This document shows positions 30,239 through 44,969 of a DNA stretch of 64,000 bases, in pieces. The DNA comes from Bacillus sp. PAMC26568 (lineage in GTDB: Bacteria > Bacillota > Bacilli > Bacillales > Bacillaceae), in assembly GCF_014235785.1 (NCBI RefSeq), contig NZ_CP060137.1, positions 2,604,001-2,668,000 on the forward strand, given 5' to 3'. Within the stretch, counting starts at the first letter, position 1. Every line of letters starts with the position of its first letter. A program made the position numbers and the translations under genes. Below the pieces are notes generated by a model. The model was not told the DNA's origin and made no database searches. It was given only the letters and a program-made list of their open reading frames with translations.

Positions 30239-30940
30239 TTATCCATGTAATCCGCACTCTGTTTTACCTTGCCCGCTCCATCTTCCAGAACGCAGATCAT
30301 CGGCATTGAACGCTGGTGCAGTGCAATGTGAGCAGCCTATGCTAGGATAGCCATTGTCATGAAGTGGGTTGTATGGCAGATCATTCTTGTGTGCATACCG
30401 CCAAACATCTTTCCATGTCCAATGGATTAACGGACATATTTTAACGGATTTAAATTTGTCATCCCGGTTAATAAATTGTACATTCTTCCTTGTTTCAGAT
30501 TGTTCGCGGCGCAGTCCTGAGATCCATGCTTCTGACTCTGATAGCGTTTCATTCAGAGGTGTAAGTTTTCTGATTTGACAGCATTGATTTGGATTGCTTT
30601 CCCATAATTTATCTCCAAATTCTGCTGCCTGCTCTTCCAGGGTGAGGCTGGGCTTTTTCATGATGATATTCAATTCAGGATACTTTTCCTTTACACGATC
30701 TATCGTTTCATACGTTTCTTTGAAATGAACGTCTGTATCCAGGAAAACGATTGTAGCATCAGGCCGGACCTTTGATATTAAATCCACCAGTACAATGCCC
30801 TCAATGCCAAAGCTGCATGCATAAACGATATCTTCGCCATAATGATCATAGCTCCATTTTAAAACGTTTAAAGCAGCTTTATATGTTTCATCAACCTCGA
30901 ACTCAATAGTTGGCTCCTGCCATGTTTCATACGTAAGCAT
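30239..30940 (-). CDS. cysH: Adenylylsulfate (APS) reductase
   Basis: 233-residue thioredoxin-dependent reductase that makes sulfite. It has the adenylate-binding N-terminal region ([14 protein letters not shown]), the C-terminal catalytic motif ECGLHG, and the cysteine pairs NQCCQIRK and GCSHC that bind a 4Fe-4S cluster, which points to APS rather than PAPS as substrate. GAAGGGAAGTGTATT precedes the ATG. First enzyme gene of the operon; a strong terminator-like hairpin lies only 42 bases upstream. Confidence 0.95.
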   Translation of the reverse strand: MLTYETWQEPTIEFEVDETYKAALNVLKWSYDHYGEDIVYACSFGIEGIVLVDLISKVRPDATIVFLDTDVHFKETYETIDRVKEKYPELNIIMKKPSLTLEEQAAEFGDKLWESNPNQCCQIRKLTPLNETLSESEAWISGLRREQSETRKNVQFINRDDKFKSVKICPLIHWTWKDVWRYAHKNDLPYNPLHDNGYPSIGCSHCTAPAFNADDLRSGRWSGQGKTECGLHG

Positions 30941-30975
30941 AATACACTTCCCTTCTATATAACACGTCCTGCCAA

Positions 30976-31032
30976 AGCAAAAAGAGGCATTTTAACAAGT
31001 GGCCTTATTCCCTGCTTTGTTAAAATGCCTCT
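30976..31032 (-). terminator. Terminator-like hairpin in the cysH leader
   Basis: Perfect 16-base stem AGAGGCATTTTAACAA with its complement, an 18-base loop and a TTTTTGC tract on the minus strand. It lies after yezD and 42 bases before the cysH start. Too little room remains downstream for a clear promoter, so it may act as an attenuator. Confidence 0.75.
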
Positions 31033-31150
31033 AGTTTGTCTAGTCAGCACATTATTTACTTTTTTTGATCGAAAAGATTTTTGTTGACGCAGCTCTTTTC
31101 AAGTAAGCAGATACAGAATCAATTTAGTCCCAATTCCAACTGGACTAATG

Positions 31151-31180
31151 AAAGAACAAAGTTTACAAAAAGAGCCTATT
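31151..31180 (-). repeat. Dispersed AGGCT-type short repeat, copy C
   Basis: Overlaps the yezD stop. On the minus strand it reads AATAGGCTCTTTTTGTAAAC then TTTGTT. The GCTCTTTT start can pair with AAAAGAGC about 70 bases further on, enclosing a hairpin with arms TTAGTCC/GGACTAA. Confidence 0.6.
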
Positions 31181-31319
31181 TAATTCTTACTTTTTCATTC
31201 TTCTCAAGCTGAATCACTTTCCCATCCTGTACAATCAAGGTAACAGAACCATAATTCATTGTTTTCAGCATTTCACGCAATCTTTCCATTACGACTTCAA
31301 GATGATCTTCATTTCCCAT
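31176..31319 (-). CDS. yezD: YezD family small protein (DUF2292)
   Basis: A 47-codon gene encoding a product that begins MGNEDHLEVVMERLREML and continues with MNYGSVTLIVQDGKVIQLEK. The pattern of a short helix then a GSVTLIVQDGKVIQ strand pair matches the YezD/DUF2292 family of roughly 50-residue proteins, often found beside sulfur assimilation genes. Their function is unknown. GGGGGACTGCA precedes the ATG. It lies between the SAM riboswitch and cysH, so it is the first gene controlled by the switch. Confidence 0.85.
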   Translation of the reverse strand: MGNEDHLEVVMERLREMLKTMNYGSVTLIVQDGKVIQLEKNEKVRIK

Positions 31320-31384
31320 TGCAGTCCCCCACTTCTTTTCTTATCCGCTAGTTTTGTTTTCAGAGAAATGCATCATTATCTGAG

Positions 31385-31416
31385 AAATAAAAAAAGCCTT
31401 CCAACTTGAAAGACTG
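31385..31416 (-). terminator. Riboswitch expression-platform terminator
   Basis: Stem AGTCTTTC/GGAAGGCT (with G-U pairs) and TTTTTTTATTTC, placed just after the SAM aptamer and about 65 bases ahead of yezD. Confidence 0.85.
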
Positions 31417-31431
31417 TTCAGGCATGATTAC

Positions 31432-31533
31432 CTTATCTTCCAAAATGGGATTTCATTTTGCTGGATTTAGCACCTTGCATTCAGCAGGTTGCCGGGCTTC
31501 ACAGGGCCAGATCCCTTCGCCTCTCTGGATAAG
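31432..31533 (-). promoter_or_regulatory. SAM-I (S-box) riboswitch
   Basis: The aptamer starts CTTATCCAGAGAGGCGAAGG, has the conserved CCCGGCAACC and AAGGTGCTAAATCC elements, and closes with GATAAG, which pairs with CTTATC to form P1. Together with the terminator downstream it stops transcription when S-adenosylmethionine is high. It controls yezD and probably the cys operon, as the S-box does for cysH in B. subtilis. Confidence 0.96.
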
Positions 31534-31551
31534 TTTATTATATTTTTCTAA

Positions 31552-31579
31552 ATTTTATCACAATTGTTTTATATGTCAA
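31552..31579 (-). promoter_or_regulatory. sigmaA promoter of the SAM riboswitch transcript
   Basis: TTGACA at 31574-31579, a 16-base spacer, and TAAAAT at 31552-31557. The predicted transcript starts about 10 bases before the aptamer. Confidence 0.75.
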
Positions 31580-31650
31580 CCCTAGTTTTTCGATAGGAAT
31601 TAAAATATTTCATTTTTTCATTAAAAAACAACAAAATGGAAAATTTTGCG

Positions 31651-31678
31651 TTGACATTAATTCCGTTATTCCTAATGC
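31651..31678 (+). promoter_or_regulatory. Promoter remnant of the PadR-like pseudogene
   Basis: TTGACA, 16 bases, TAATGC on the plus strand, 47 bases before the pseudogene start. It faces away from the riboswitch promoter. Confidence 0.5.
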
Positions 31679-31724
31679 TGAAATTACCTGCTTTGCAATA
31701 CAACCCATTAAAGGATGTGATTGA

Positions 31725-32055
31725 TTGTCAACTACAAGTCAGCTCTTAAAGGGCATCCTCGAGGGATGTATCCTAGCCATCAATGAAAAAGAGACGTGTA
31801 TGGCTATGAATTAATGCAAAAGCTCGAACAGCATGGTTTTATATTTGTTAGTGAAGGAAGCATATATCCTCTGCTTCTGCGTCTTCAATAGGAAAAGCTT
31901 ATTCAAGGTGAAATGAGAAAATCCGATACGGACCAAACCGCAAGTATTATTTTTTGACTGACGATGGGAGATCTTCGCTGCAAACAATCAGAAAAGACTG
32001 GCTTGACATTAGGAAACCTGTTACAAATTTGCTATTTCAAAAAGGGGAGGAATAA
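31725..32055 (+). pseudogene. Decayed PadR-family transcriptional regulator
   Basis: Reading across frames recovers a near-complete PadR winged-helix protein: STTSQLLKGILEG at the start, YGYELMQKLEQHGF, EGSIYPLLLRL, then YGPNRKYYFLTDDG and an end at LLFQKGEE. The first frame breaks after GAG ACG, an in-frame TAG follows RLQ, and a second frame change precedes YGPNRK. The start would be TTG after GGATGTG. At least three lesions make it non-functional. It lies directly before the second pseudogene, so both formed a regulator-target pair. Confidence 0.82.
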
Positions 32056-32720
32056 ATGACTACAATGGAAATGAGACAAAGAATGGCTCTTCTGCAGCAA
32101 AAGCTTACAAAAGATAATAAAACAGCTTTTGAAAATATGTCCCTATTTATTTCAGCAAGTTCACGTTCTAAAAAGAGATAAAAAGGACCTATTATTAGAA
32201 TTGCTTGAGCATTTAGTTCTTGCACAAAGGGATGGAAAGTCAGCAAATGACGTATTTGAAGACAATCTTGAAGCCTGCTGCAAGGAATTAATTTCAAAAC
32301 ATGACAAAACCTGACCTGAAATTGAAATTACTTGATTTTGTTTTCTTTGGAATGGGAGCAGTGAGATTTTTTTCTCTAACACAAGGTATTCTAAATGGAC
32401 TGTTCCTGCCATTCTTTCTTGAAATGATTGGTGAAACTAATTTACTTTCTGTTGCTTTTCTGTTTTTTATAACATATGGCTACAACAGCAATCTTTTTCT
32501 TATTCAAGCATTTTGTATTTAAGAAAAATGGCAAAGTGAAAATGATTCTTTTCCCGCTGGCATTAAGTATGCTGGTAATAACGATTCCTGTTTTCTTTTT
32601 GCGGCTATTGACTTCCCAGCTGTTTCCAACCCGCCTATGCCTCAATGGATATACGTCATGACTGAAGTCGTGCTAATAGCCATGTCTTTTGCCTGGATTT
32701 TCAATTTAAGAGATGCATAA
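32056..32720 (+). pseudogene. Decayed PadR-partner membrane protein (DUF1129-like)
   Basis: The intact frame would start with MTTMEMRQRMALLQQKL one base after the regulator stop, continue (frame 2) as LLLELLEHLVLAQRDGKSAN then DVFEDNLEACCKELI, then several hydrophobic helices including LLDFVFFGMGAVRF and FLFFITYG, MILFPLALSMLVITIPVFFL, and end at AWIFNLRDA. At least three frame changes break it. The helical N-domain followed by 3-4 membrane helices fits the DUF1129 type found with PadR regulators; family assignment is from pattern memory only. Confidence 0.7.
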
Positions 32721-32750
32721 TATAACCTGAAAACTTATATTGCTAAAAAC

Positions 32751-32775
32751 TACAATCAATGTGAAAACAGCCTAG
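32751..32775 (-). repeat. Dispersed AGGCT-type short repeat, copy D
   Basis: Lies just after the decayed membrane gene. On the minus strand it reads TAGGCTGTTTTCACATTG then ATTGTAG, closest to copy A. Confidence 0.5.
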
Positions 32776-32794
32776 ATTTATAAACTATTCTGAG

Positions 32795-33079
32795 GTGATC
32801 TGTATCCTATTTCCTTTTGTCATTACAATTTGCAGTCTCATTGCAGGTGCTTACTCTCTTGCTTATGCTCTTATTAAACAAGTTGATCATGGCTGTTTTC
32901 ATTCAATAAAAGAAGAACAGACAGGTCTGTTTTATCTGTTTGGATGGATTGGCAGCATTAGCTTGTCGTTTTGCAGCAAGGTCTTTTCTGAACAATGGAA
33001 GGAAAAGGTGTTCAGATCCGGATACCTGCTATTAGGTATGGCGGCATTTACAAGCTCAATCATGATCTGGATCAATTAA
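32795..33079 (+). CDS. Small membrane protein of unknown function
   Basis: 94 residues, intact, with three hydrophobic segments: about 4-25 (FPFVITICSLIAGAYSLAYA), 42-60 (GLFYLFGWIGSISLSF) and 74-92. I do not recognise it. The start is uncertain: the GTG used here is itself part of the GAGGTGAT sequence that looks like a ribosome site, and no ATG follows at a suitable distance. It lies directly after the decayed PadR module, ends at a strong terminator and is convergent with pyrE. It may be a real gene or the last readable piece of the decaying island. Confidence 0.5.
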   Translation: MICILFPFVITICSLIAGAYSLAYALIKQVDHGCFHSIKEEQTGLFYLFGWIGSISLSFCSKVFSEQWKEKVFRSGYLLLGMAAFTSSIMIWIN

Positions 33080-33106
33080 AAAAGCAAAGTCAGCGACTTT
33101 GCTTTT
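33080..33106. terminator. Bidirectional terminator after pyrE and the small membrane gene
   Basis: 12-base stem AAAAGCAAAGTC/GACTTTGCTTTT with loop AGC, T-runs on both strands. It ends the pyr operon on the minus strand. Confidence 0.88.
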
Positions 33107-33112
33107 ACTGTT

Positions 33113-33741
33113 TTATAGAGTCATCCACTCTTCCGTTGCCGGGTTATCACGCCATTTTTTTAGTTTTTCATGATCCTCTTTTTCAATGGATCCATTGTTT
33201 AAAGCTACTTCGATCAATGCAGAATAATCGGTTAAAGAGACAGAATTTATTTTTTCGTGTGCAAGCTGCTCTGCTCCTTTTTGCAGTTCATATGTAAAGA
33301 TTGAAACAACACCAGCAACCTCGCACCCAGCCTCTCTTAAAGCCTGAACAGCTTTAACAACACTGCCGCCAGTGGAAATTAAATCTTCAACGACTACAAC
33401 CTTTTGTCCTTCATGTACTTTTCCTTCGATTTGATTGCCTTTTCCATGGCCTTTTGGCTTGCTTCTGACATAGCACATCGGCAGATTAAGCAGATCACTC
33501 ACCCAAGCAGCATGCGGAATACCTGCTGTTGCAGTGCCTGCAATCATTTCAGCATCGGGATAATGTTCTTGAATGAGCTTTGTTAAGCCTGCTGCAATCT
33601 GATTTCTTACCTCTGGATAGGATAAAGTTAAACGGTTGTCGCAATAGATTGGTGCTTTAAGCCCGCTTGACCACGTAAATGGATTATTCGGACTTAAAAA
33701 GACGGCTTCAATTTTCAGCAGCTGTTCAGCAATTTGATGTT

Positions 33742-33745
<4 letters not shown>
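33113..33745 (-). CDS. pyrE: Orotate phosphoribosyltransferase
   Basis: 210-residue enzyme forming OMP from orotate and PRPP. The PRPP-binding motif is [15 protein letters not shown], and the loop with [15 protein letters not shown] is the mobile catalytic loop. Last gene of the operon; its ATG overlaps the pyrF stop (ATGA). Length is normal. Confidence 0.97.
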
Positions 33746-36140
<2,395 letters not shown>

Positions 36141-36144
<4 letters not shown>

Positions 36145-39100
36145 GCGTATGTCACCTCTTGACTGAATTCACGTTTTGGCATTTCGTCCGTTGAAAAAGT
36201 CATAGACTCAAGGACACTTAATATCGCTTTAGCTGTATCAAGCGAAGTTAAACAAGGAATTCCATTTTCAACTGATTCACGGCGGATTCTGAATCCGTCA
36301 CGCTGCGGCTGTTTGCCTTTCGTCAAGGTGTTGATGACAAATTGTGCTTCGCTTGTGCGAATGATGTCAAGCATATTCGGTGTCTCGCTGCCAATCTTAT
36401 TCACTACTTTTGCATAAACACCATTTTCATGAAGATAATCCGCAGTTCCGCTGGTCGCCATGATTTGGTAGCCGATTGCACTAAAGCGTCTCGCAACTTC
36501 AAGCCCTTCTTCTTTATCTTTGTCTGCAATTGTCAGCAAAACCTGACCATAGTTCTTTATTTTCATGCCTGATGCAATTAGGCCTTTGTACAGTGCTTTT
36601 TCAAGCGTCGTATCTTTGCCCATTACTTCACCAGTTGATTTCATTTCAGGTCCGAGAGTAATATCAACTCTTCGCAGTTTTTCGAAGGAGAATACCGGGA
36701 CTTTTACATACACGCCGTCGCTTTCAGGCTGAATACCTGTTGAATAACCAAGCTCGTTTAATGTTTTGCCTAAGATTACTTTTGTAGCCAAGTTTGCCAT
36801 TGGAACTCCAGTAATCTTGCTCAAAAATGGGACTGTGCGGCTTGATCTTGGGTTTACTTCGAGTACATATACTTCGTTTTTATATAGGACGAACTGGATA
36901 TTCAGCAGGCCTTTAATATTTAAGCCTTTTGCCAGTGCAATTGTTCTTTCCACTATCGTTTGCTTCACTTTTGCAGATAGTGTCTGTGGAGGATACACGG
37001 CAATTGAATCACCTGAGTGAACCCCTGCCCGTTCAATATGCTCCATAATTCCCGGGATAAAGACTGTTTCGCCGTCTGAAATGGCATCCACTTCAATTTC
37101 TTTTCCTGTTAAGTATTTGTCGATCAGAACTGGGTGCTGCGGATTCACTCGAACTGCATTTTTCATGTAATGCAGCAGCTCTTTCTCTTCATATACAATT
37201 TCCATCGCCCGGCCGCCAAGAACATAAGATGGTCTGACTAATACAGGGTAGCGAATTTCTGCAGCAATTTTAACAGCTGCCTCTACAGAAGTTGCTGTTT
37301 TTCCAAGTGGCTGCGGAATGCCCAGCTTGCCTAATGCGTACTCAAATTTGTCTCTGTTTTCAGCGCGATCCAAATCTTCAAGTGATGTGCCAAGGATTTG
37401 AACGCCTCTCGCCTGAAGCTCTTCTGCAAGATTGATAGCCGTTTGGCCTCCAAACTGCACGACTACTCCCCGGGGCTTCTCGAGTTCCACGATATGCATG
37501 ACATCTTCTACTGTCAGCGGTTCAAAATAAAGCTTATCCGAAATACTGAAATCCGTAGAAACGGTCTCTGGATTATTGTTGATAATAATGGCCTCAAATC
37601 CAGCCTCTTTAATGGCCCAAACAGAGTGTACTGTTGCATAATCAAATTCAACTCCCTGTCCGATTCGGATCGGACCAGACCCAAGGACGATGACACTTTC
37701 TTTCGACGTGACAACTGATTCGTTTTCATCTTCATACGTACCGTAGAAATAAGGTGTTTCTGATTCAAACTCAGCTGCACATGTATCAACTGTTTTAAAA
37801 ACAGGCACTAGGTTCAGTTTTTTTCTGAAATCATAGACTTCACGTTCAGTCATGTTCCAGAGTCTTGCAATAGTGATATCTGAGAAGCCCATTTTTTTCG
37901 CTTTCTTCAGAATTTCTTGATCAAGTTTAGCTTCTTTCAGCACTTTTTCGAACTTGATGATTTTTTCAATTTTGACTAAGAAAAAGAGATCAATGGCACT
38001 CCATTCGTGAATCGTTTCAATGCTTACCCCTCTTCTGATCGCTTCTGAAAGATAGAAAAGACGCTCATCCCCAGCTTTGCGGATTCTCTTTTCAATCAAT
38101 TCATCACTGAAATCTTCTGCATTTTTCAAATCAATATGAAACTCGTCAGCTTCAAGAGAGCGGACAGCTTTCAGCAATGATTCTTCAAATGTTCTGCCAA
38201 TTGCCATGACTTCACCAGTCGCCTTCATTTGTGTACCAAGTCTCCGGTTTGCTGATTCAAACTTGTCAAAAGGCCATCTCGGAATTTTTGTTACAATATA
38301 ATCCAGTGCCGGTTCGAAGCAAGCATATGTTTTGCCTGTAACCGGGTTCATCATTTCATCAAGCGTTAGTCCGACAGCAATCTTTGCAGCAAGCTTCGCA
38401 ATTGGATAGCCTGTTGCTTTTGATGCTAGAGCAGAGGATCTGCTGACACGGGGATTTACTTCAATGATATAGTATTGAAAACTGTTAGGGTCAAGTGCAA
38501 GCTGAACGTTGCAGCCGCCTTCAATTTGAAGGGCACGGATAATTTTCAGCGATACATTTCGAAGCATTTGATACTCACGGTCACTTAATGTCTGACTTGG
38601 CGCAACGACAATTGAGTCGCCTGTGTGAATTCCTACTGGATCGATGTTTTCCATGTTGCAGACCACTATTGCACTGTCGTTTTTATCACGCATCACTTCA
38701 TATTCAATCTCTTTAAAGCCTGCGATGCTTTTCTCAAGCAGACATTGGGTCACCGGGCTGTATTTCAATCCGCTTGTTACAATCTCAATCAATTCTTCCT
38801 CGTTCGCACAAATACCTCCGCCTGTTCCGCCAAGTGTATAAGCTGGTCTAACAATGACGGGATAGCCGACTTTACCGACAAAAGTAAACGCTTCTTGAAG
38901 GTTATGAACGATGTCGCTCTCTGGGACAGGCTCACCAAGCTCATTCATTAACTGACGGAATAATTCACGGTCTTCCGCTTTTTGAATGGCACTGAGCTTT
39001 GTTCCTAAGATTTCCACATTGCACTCTTCAAGCACACCTGCATTTGCAAGTTCCACTGCCATATTTAATCCAGTTTGTCCGCCAAGTGTAGGAAGAAGGG

Positions 39101-39353
39101 CATCCGGGCGTTCTTTGCGGATAATTTTTGTTAAAAATTCAACAGTTAATGGTTCAATATAGACTTTATCCGCCATCTCCGTATCCGTCATTATCGTTGC
39201 TGGATTGGAGTTTACAAGTATGACTTCGTAGCCTTCTTCTTTTAAAGCAAGGCAAGCTTGTGTGCCTGCATAATCAAACTCTGCAGCCTGGCCAATAATA
39301 ATCGGACCTGAACCAATTACTAGGATTTTTTGAATATCTACGCGTTTTGGCAT
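36141..39353 (-). CDS. carB: Carbamoyl-phosphate synthase, pyrimidine-specific large chain
   Basis: 1070-residue synthetase with two tandem ATP-grasp halves (about 1-540 and 540-940) and a C-terminal MGS-like regulatory domain. The repeated motifs are [17 protein letters not shown] and [16 protein letters not shown], both with [14 protein letters not shown] or [10 protein letters not shown] loops. In Bacillus this pyrimidine-specific enzyme is inhibited by UMP and activated by PRPP. It overlaps carA by 16 bases. Confidence 0.97.
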
Positions 39354-40434
39354 ACTTTGATCCCTTCTTTCTTGTGAGTTTCAATCATGTCGATAAATTG
39401 ATCAAAAAGTCCGTTTGCATCTTCCGGTCCTGGTGATGCTTCTGGATGATACTGAACGGTAAATGCAGGAAGTTCTTTATGTTTAAGGCCTTCTACTGAC
39501 CCATCATTTAGCGCAATATGAGTTACTTCAAGATCAGTTGAGTCAACCGAATCAAGTGTGACGGTGTAGCCGTGATTTTGAGAGGTAATCGCAATTTTTC
39601 CTGTTGCTAAATCTTTCACAGGATGATTTGAACCGCGATGTCCGAATTTCATTTTTTCTGTGTTAGCACCTCCCGCAAGTGCGAAAAGCTGGTGGCCAAG
39701 GCAAATTCCGAATAACGGAATTTTTCCGAGCACTCCTTTAATCATATCAAGTGCATGCGGCACATCTTTTGGATCCCCAGGTCCGTTTGATAGCATAATG
39801 CCGTCTGGATTTAATTGAAGAATTTCTTCTGCTGTTGTTGTGTGAGGAACAACGACGACGTCACAATCGCGCTTATTGAGTTCGCGCAAAATACCATGCT
39901 TCATCCCAAAGTCTACTAGAGCAACTCTGCAGCCTCGTCCAGGGCTCGGATAAGATGTTTTCGTTGAAACGGTTTCTACTTGATTTGTCGGCAAGTCTGC
40001 TGCTCTTAATTTTGCAAGCACTGCATCCGTATCTGCATTTTCTGAACAAAATGCACCTTTTAATGTTCCATATGTCCGGATAATCCTTGTCAGTTTGCGA
40101 GTGTCGATTCCTGCTAATCCCGGTATTTTTTTGAGTTTAAAATATTCATCCAGTGAATACTCGCTTCTGAAGTTTGATGGCACTTCACATAATTCTTTTA
40201 CGATAAACCCATTTATGAAGGGTGAGATTGTTTCAAAATCATCACGGTTGATTCCATAGTTTCCGATTAGCGGATAAGTAAGAGTTACGATTTGCCCGCA
40301 ATAAGATGGATCAGATAAGATTTCCTGATAACCTGTCATTCCTGTATGAAATACAATTTCTCCAATTTTATCTTCTTCGCTGCCAAATCCATGTCCTGTG
40401 AAAATGGTTCCGTCTTCGAGAATTAGATGTCTGA

Positions 40435-40438
<4 letters not shown>
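39338..40438 (-). CDS. carA: Carbamoyl-phosphate synthase, pyrimidine-specific small chain
   Basis: 366-residue glutamine amidotransferase subunit that supplies ammonia to CarB. Catalytic Cys in [15 protein letters not shown], with His and Glu in [32 protein letters not shown] fixes the ATG, which overlaps the pyrC stop (ATGA); the longer in-frame reading to 40513 lacks a ribosome site. Confidence 0.97.
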
Positions 40439-42769
<2,331 letters not shown>

Positions 42770-44077
42770 TTATGCAACTGAGTTTTCTTTCATGTTCTGT
42801 TCCTTTTCTGCATCTTTTCGTCCAGGCAGGACAAGGTTCAAAAGAATGCCTATGATAGCAGCAAGTGCCATGCCATGCAGCTCAAATTGTTCACTTACTT
42901 TTATGAATGCACCGCCGATGCCGATAACCAGAATGACGGATGATATCACTAGGTTTCGTTTATTTCCAAAATCAATTTTACTGTCTGTCAGCATTCTCAG
43001 TCCTGATGAAGCGATAATACCGAATAGCAGGATGGATACACCGCCCATGACCGGAGTTGGGATGGAGCTGATCAGGGCCGAGATTTTCCCGATAAAACCA
43101 AACACAATGGCCATGACTGCAGCACCTGCTAATATATACACACTGTAAACTCTTGTTATGGCAAGGACCCCGATATTTTCACCATAAGTTGTATTTGGAG
43201 GACCTCCGATTAATGATGCAATCATTGTTGCAACACCATCTCCTAAAATAGATCGATGCAGACCTGGTTTTTCAATATAATCACGGCCGACTATTTTACC
43301 AAGCACAAGCTGATGTCCGATATGTTCAGAGATTGTTACGACTGCGACCGGCACCATAAGCAGGATGATTTCATAAGAGAATCCGGGTGTATATGTGATA
43401 AAAGGTATGATAAAGTCCGGTTTTTCAAACACATTTGCTTCAATAACTTTGCTGAAATCCACAATTCCAATCGCAAGGGCATAAATATATCCTCCGAAAA
43501 TTCCGATCAGCACCGGGATAAGGCTGATAAATCCTTTAAAGACTACGGAGCATATGATGGTAATCGCAAGTGTTACAAGTGCTACTGAGAAGTAGGTAAG
43601 ATTATATTCTCCATCTGGATTATTCATCGCCATATCGACTGCAACGTTTGCAAGGCTTAATCCGATAACGATAATAACTGGTCCTACTACAATCGGCGGC
43701 AATAGCTTCATTATCCACTTATGTCCGACCATTTTAATCAGTAATGCTACTATTCCGTAAACCACACCGGCAAGAAAGCTGCCAACCATGGCTCCCTCAG
43801 GACCTGATGCCGCCTTTGCTGCGATGATCGGAGCAATAAACGCGAAGGATGAGCCGAGATAAGCAGGCACTTGGCCTTTCGTAATCAGGAGGAAGGCAAT
43901 CGTTCCAAGTCCGCTTGAAATCAGCGCTACTGCAGGATCAAGTCCGACAAGAAAAGGAACAAGGATTGTCGCGCCGAACATAGCAAACAAATGCTGAAAG
44001 CTGAGCGTAATCCAAGTCAGAGGCTTTGGAACCTCATGTACATCTAATTGTATGGCATTCTCTTGATTCTTTTTCAT
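42770..44077 (-). CDS. pyrP: Uracil permease
   Basis: 435-residue nucleobase:cation symporter (NCS2 family) with about 14 membrane segments that imports uracil. Hallmarks are SFQHLFAMFGATILVP near the start, SGLGTIAFLL, the SEHIGHQLVLG motif in the middle and GGPPNTTYGENIGVLAITRV (helix 10 signature). GGAGG lies 7 bases from the ATG chosen; an earlier ATG is only 1 base from it. Flanked by PyrR attenuators on both sides. Confidence 0.96.
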   Translation of the reverse strand: MKKNQENAIQLDVHEVPKPLTWITLSFQHLFAMFGATILVPFLVGLDPAVALISSGLGTIAFLLITKGQVPAYLGSSFAFIAPIIAAKAASGPEGAMVGSFLAGVVYGIVALLIKMVGHKWIMKLLPPIVVGPVIIVIGLSLANVAVDMAMNNPDGEYNLTYFSVALVTLAITIICSVVFKGFISLIPVLIGIFGGYIYALAIGIVDFSKVIEANVFEKPDFIIPFITYTPGFSYEIILLMVPVAVVTISEHIGHQLVLGKIVGRDYIEKPGLHRSILGDGVATMIASLIGGPPNTTYGENIGVLAITRVYSVYILAGAAVMAIVFGFIGKISALISSIPTPVMGGVSILLFGIIASSGLRMLTDSKIDFGNKRNLVISSVILVIGIGGAFIKVSEQFELHGMALAAIIGILLNLVLPGRKDAEKEQNMKENSVA

Positions 44078-44110
44078 TTTCATTCCTCCGTTTTTTCTAT
44101 TTTCGAGAAA

Positions 44111-44226
44111 CAAAAAACCTCTTTGCATTCAGCTGCAAAGAGGTAGAATAATCCCGCCTAAAAAGATCACAGGGCGTGTGATTTTTCATCCCTTTTGCAG
44201 CCTCTCTGGACTCCATTAAAAGGTCT
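44111..44226 (-). promoter_or_regulatory. PyrR-binding attenuator before pyrP
   Basis: AGTCCAGAGAGGCT at 44199-44212 on the minus strand, then a terminator with stem ACCTCTTTGCA/TGCAAAGAGGT and TTTTTTG (44111-44144). Same design as the pyrB leader. Confidence 0.93.
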
Positions 44227-44787
<561 letters not shown>

Positions 44788-44800
44788 TTAAAAGAGAACC

Positions 44801-44940
44801 TTAAAAAGAAAAATCCCTCTCGCCGTTTTGGCAAGAGGGATTTGGATGCATAGCTTAAAATACGCAACAATAGCGTATATGATCCGGTTCCTTCTCAGCC
44901 TCACGGGACTGTTTTAAAGGTTCATTATTGAACTATAGTC
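44801..44940 (-). promoter_or_regulatory. PyrR-binding attenuator before pyrR (operon leader)
   Basis: AGTCCCGTGAGGCT at 44897-44910 fits the PyrR loop pattern with a variant centre. The terminator, stem AATCCCTCTTGCC/GGCGAGAGGGATT then TTTTCTTTTT, lies at 44801-44843. It is the first of three serial switches in the operon. Confidence 0.92.
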
Positions 44941-44969
44941 ATTATGTCAGAATAACATGAATGTGTCAA
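44941..44969 (-). promoter_or_regulatory. sigmaA promoter of the pyr operon
   Basis: TTGACA (44964-44969), an exact 17-base spacer and CATAAT (44941-44946). The TGA inside the -35 is the stop codon of the rluD-like gene. Start of transcription should be near 44934, just before the attenuator. Confidence 0.88.
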
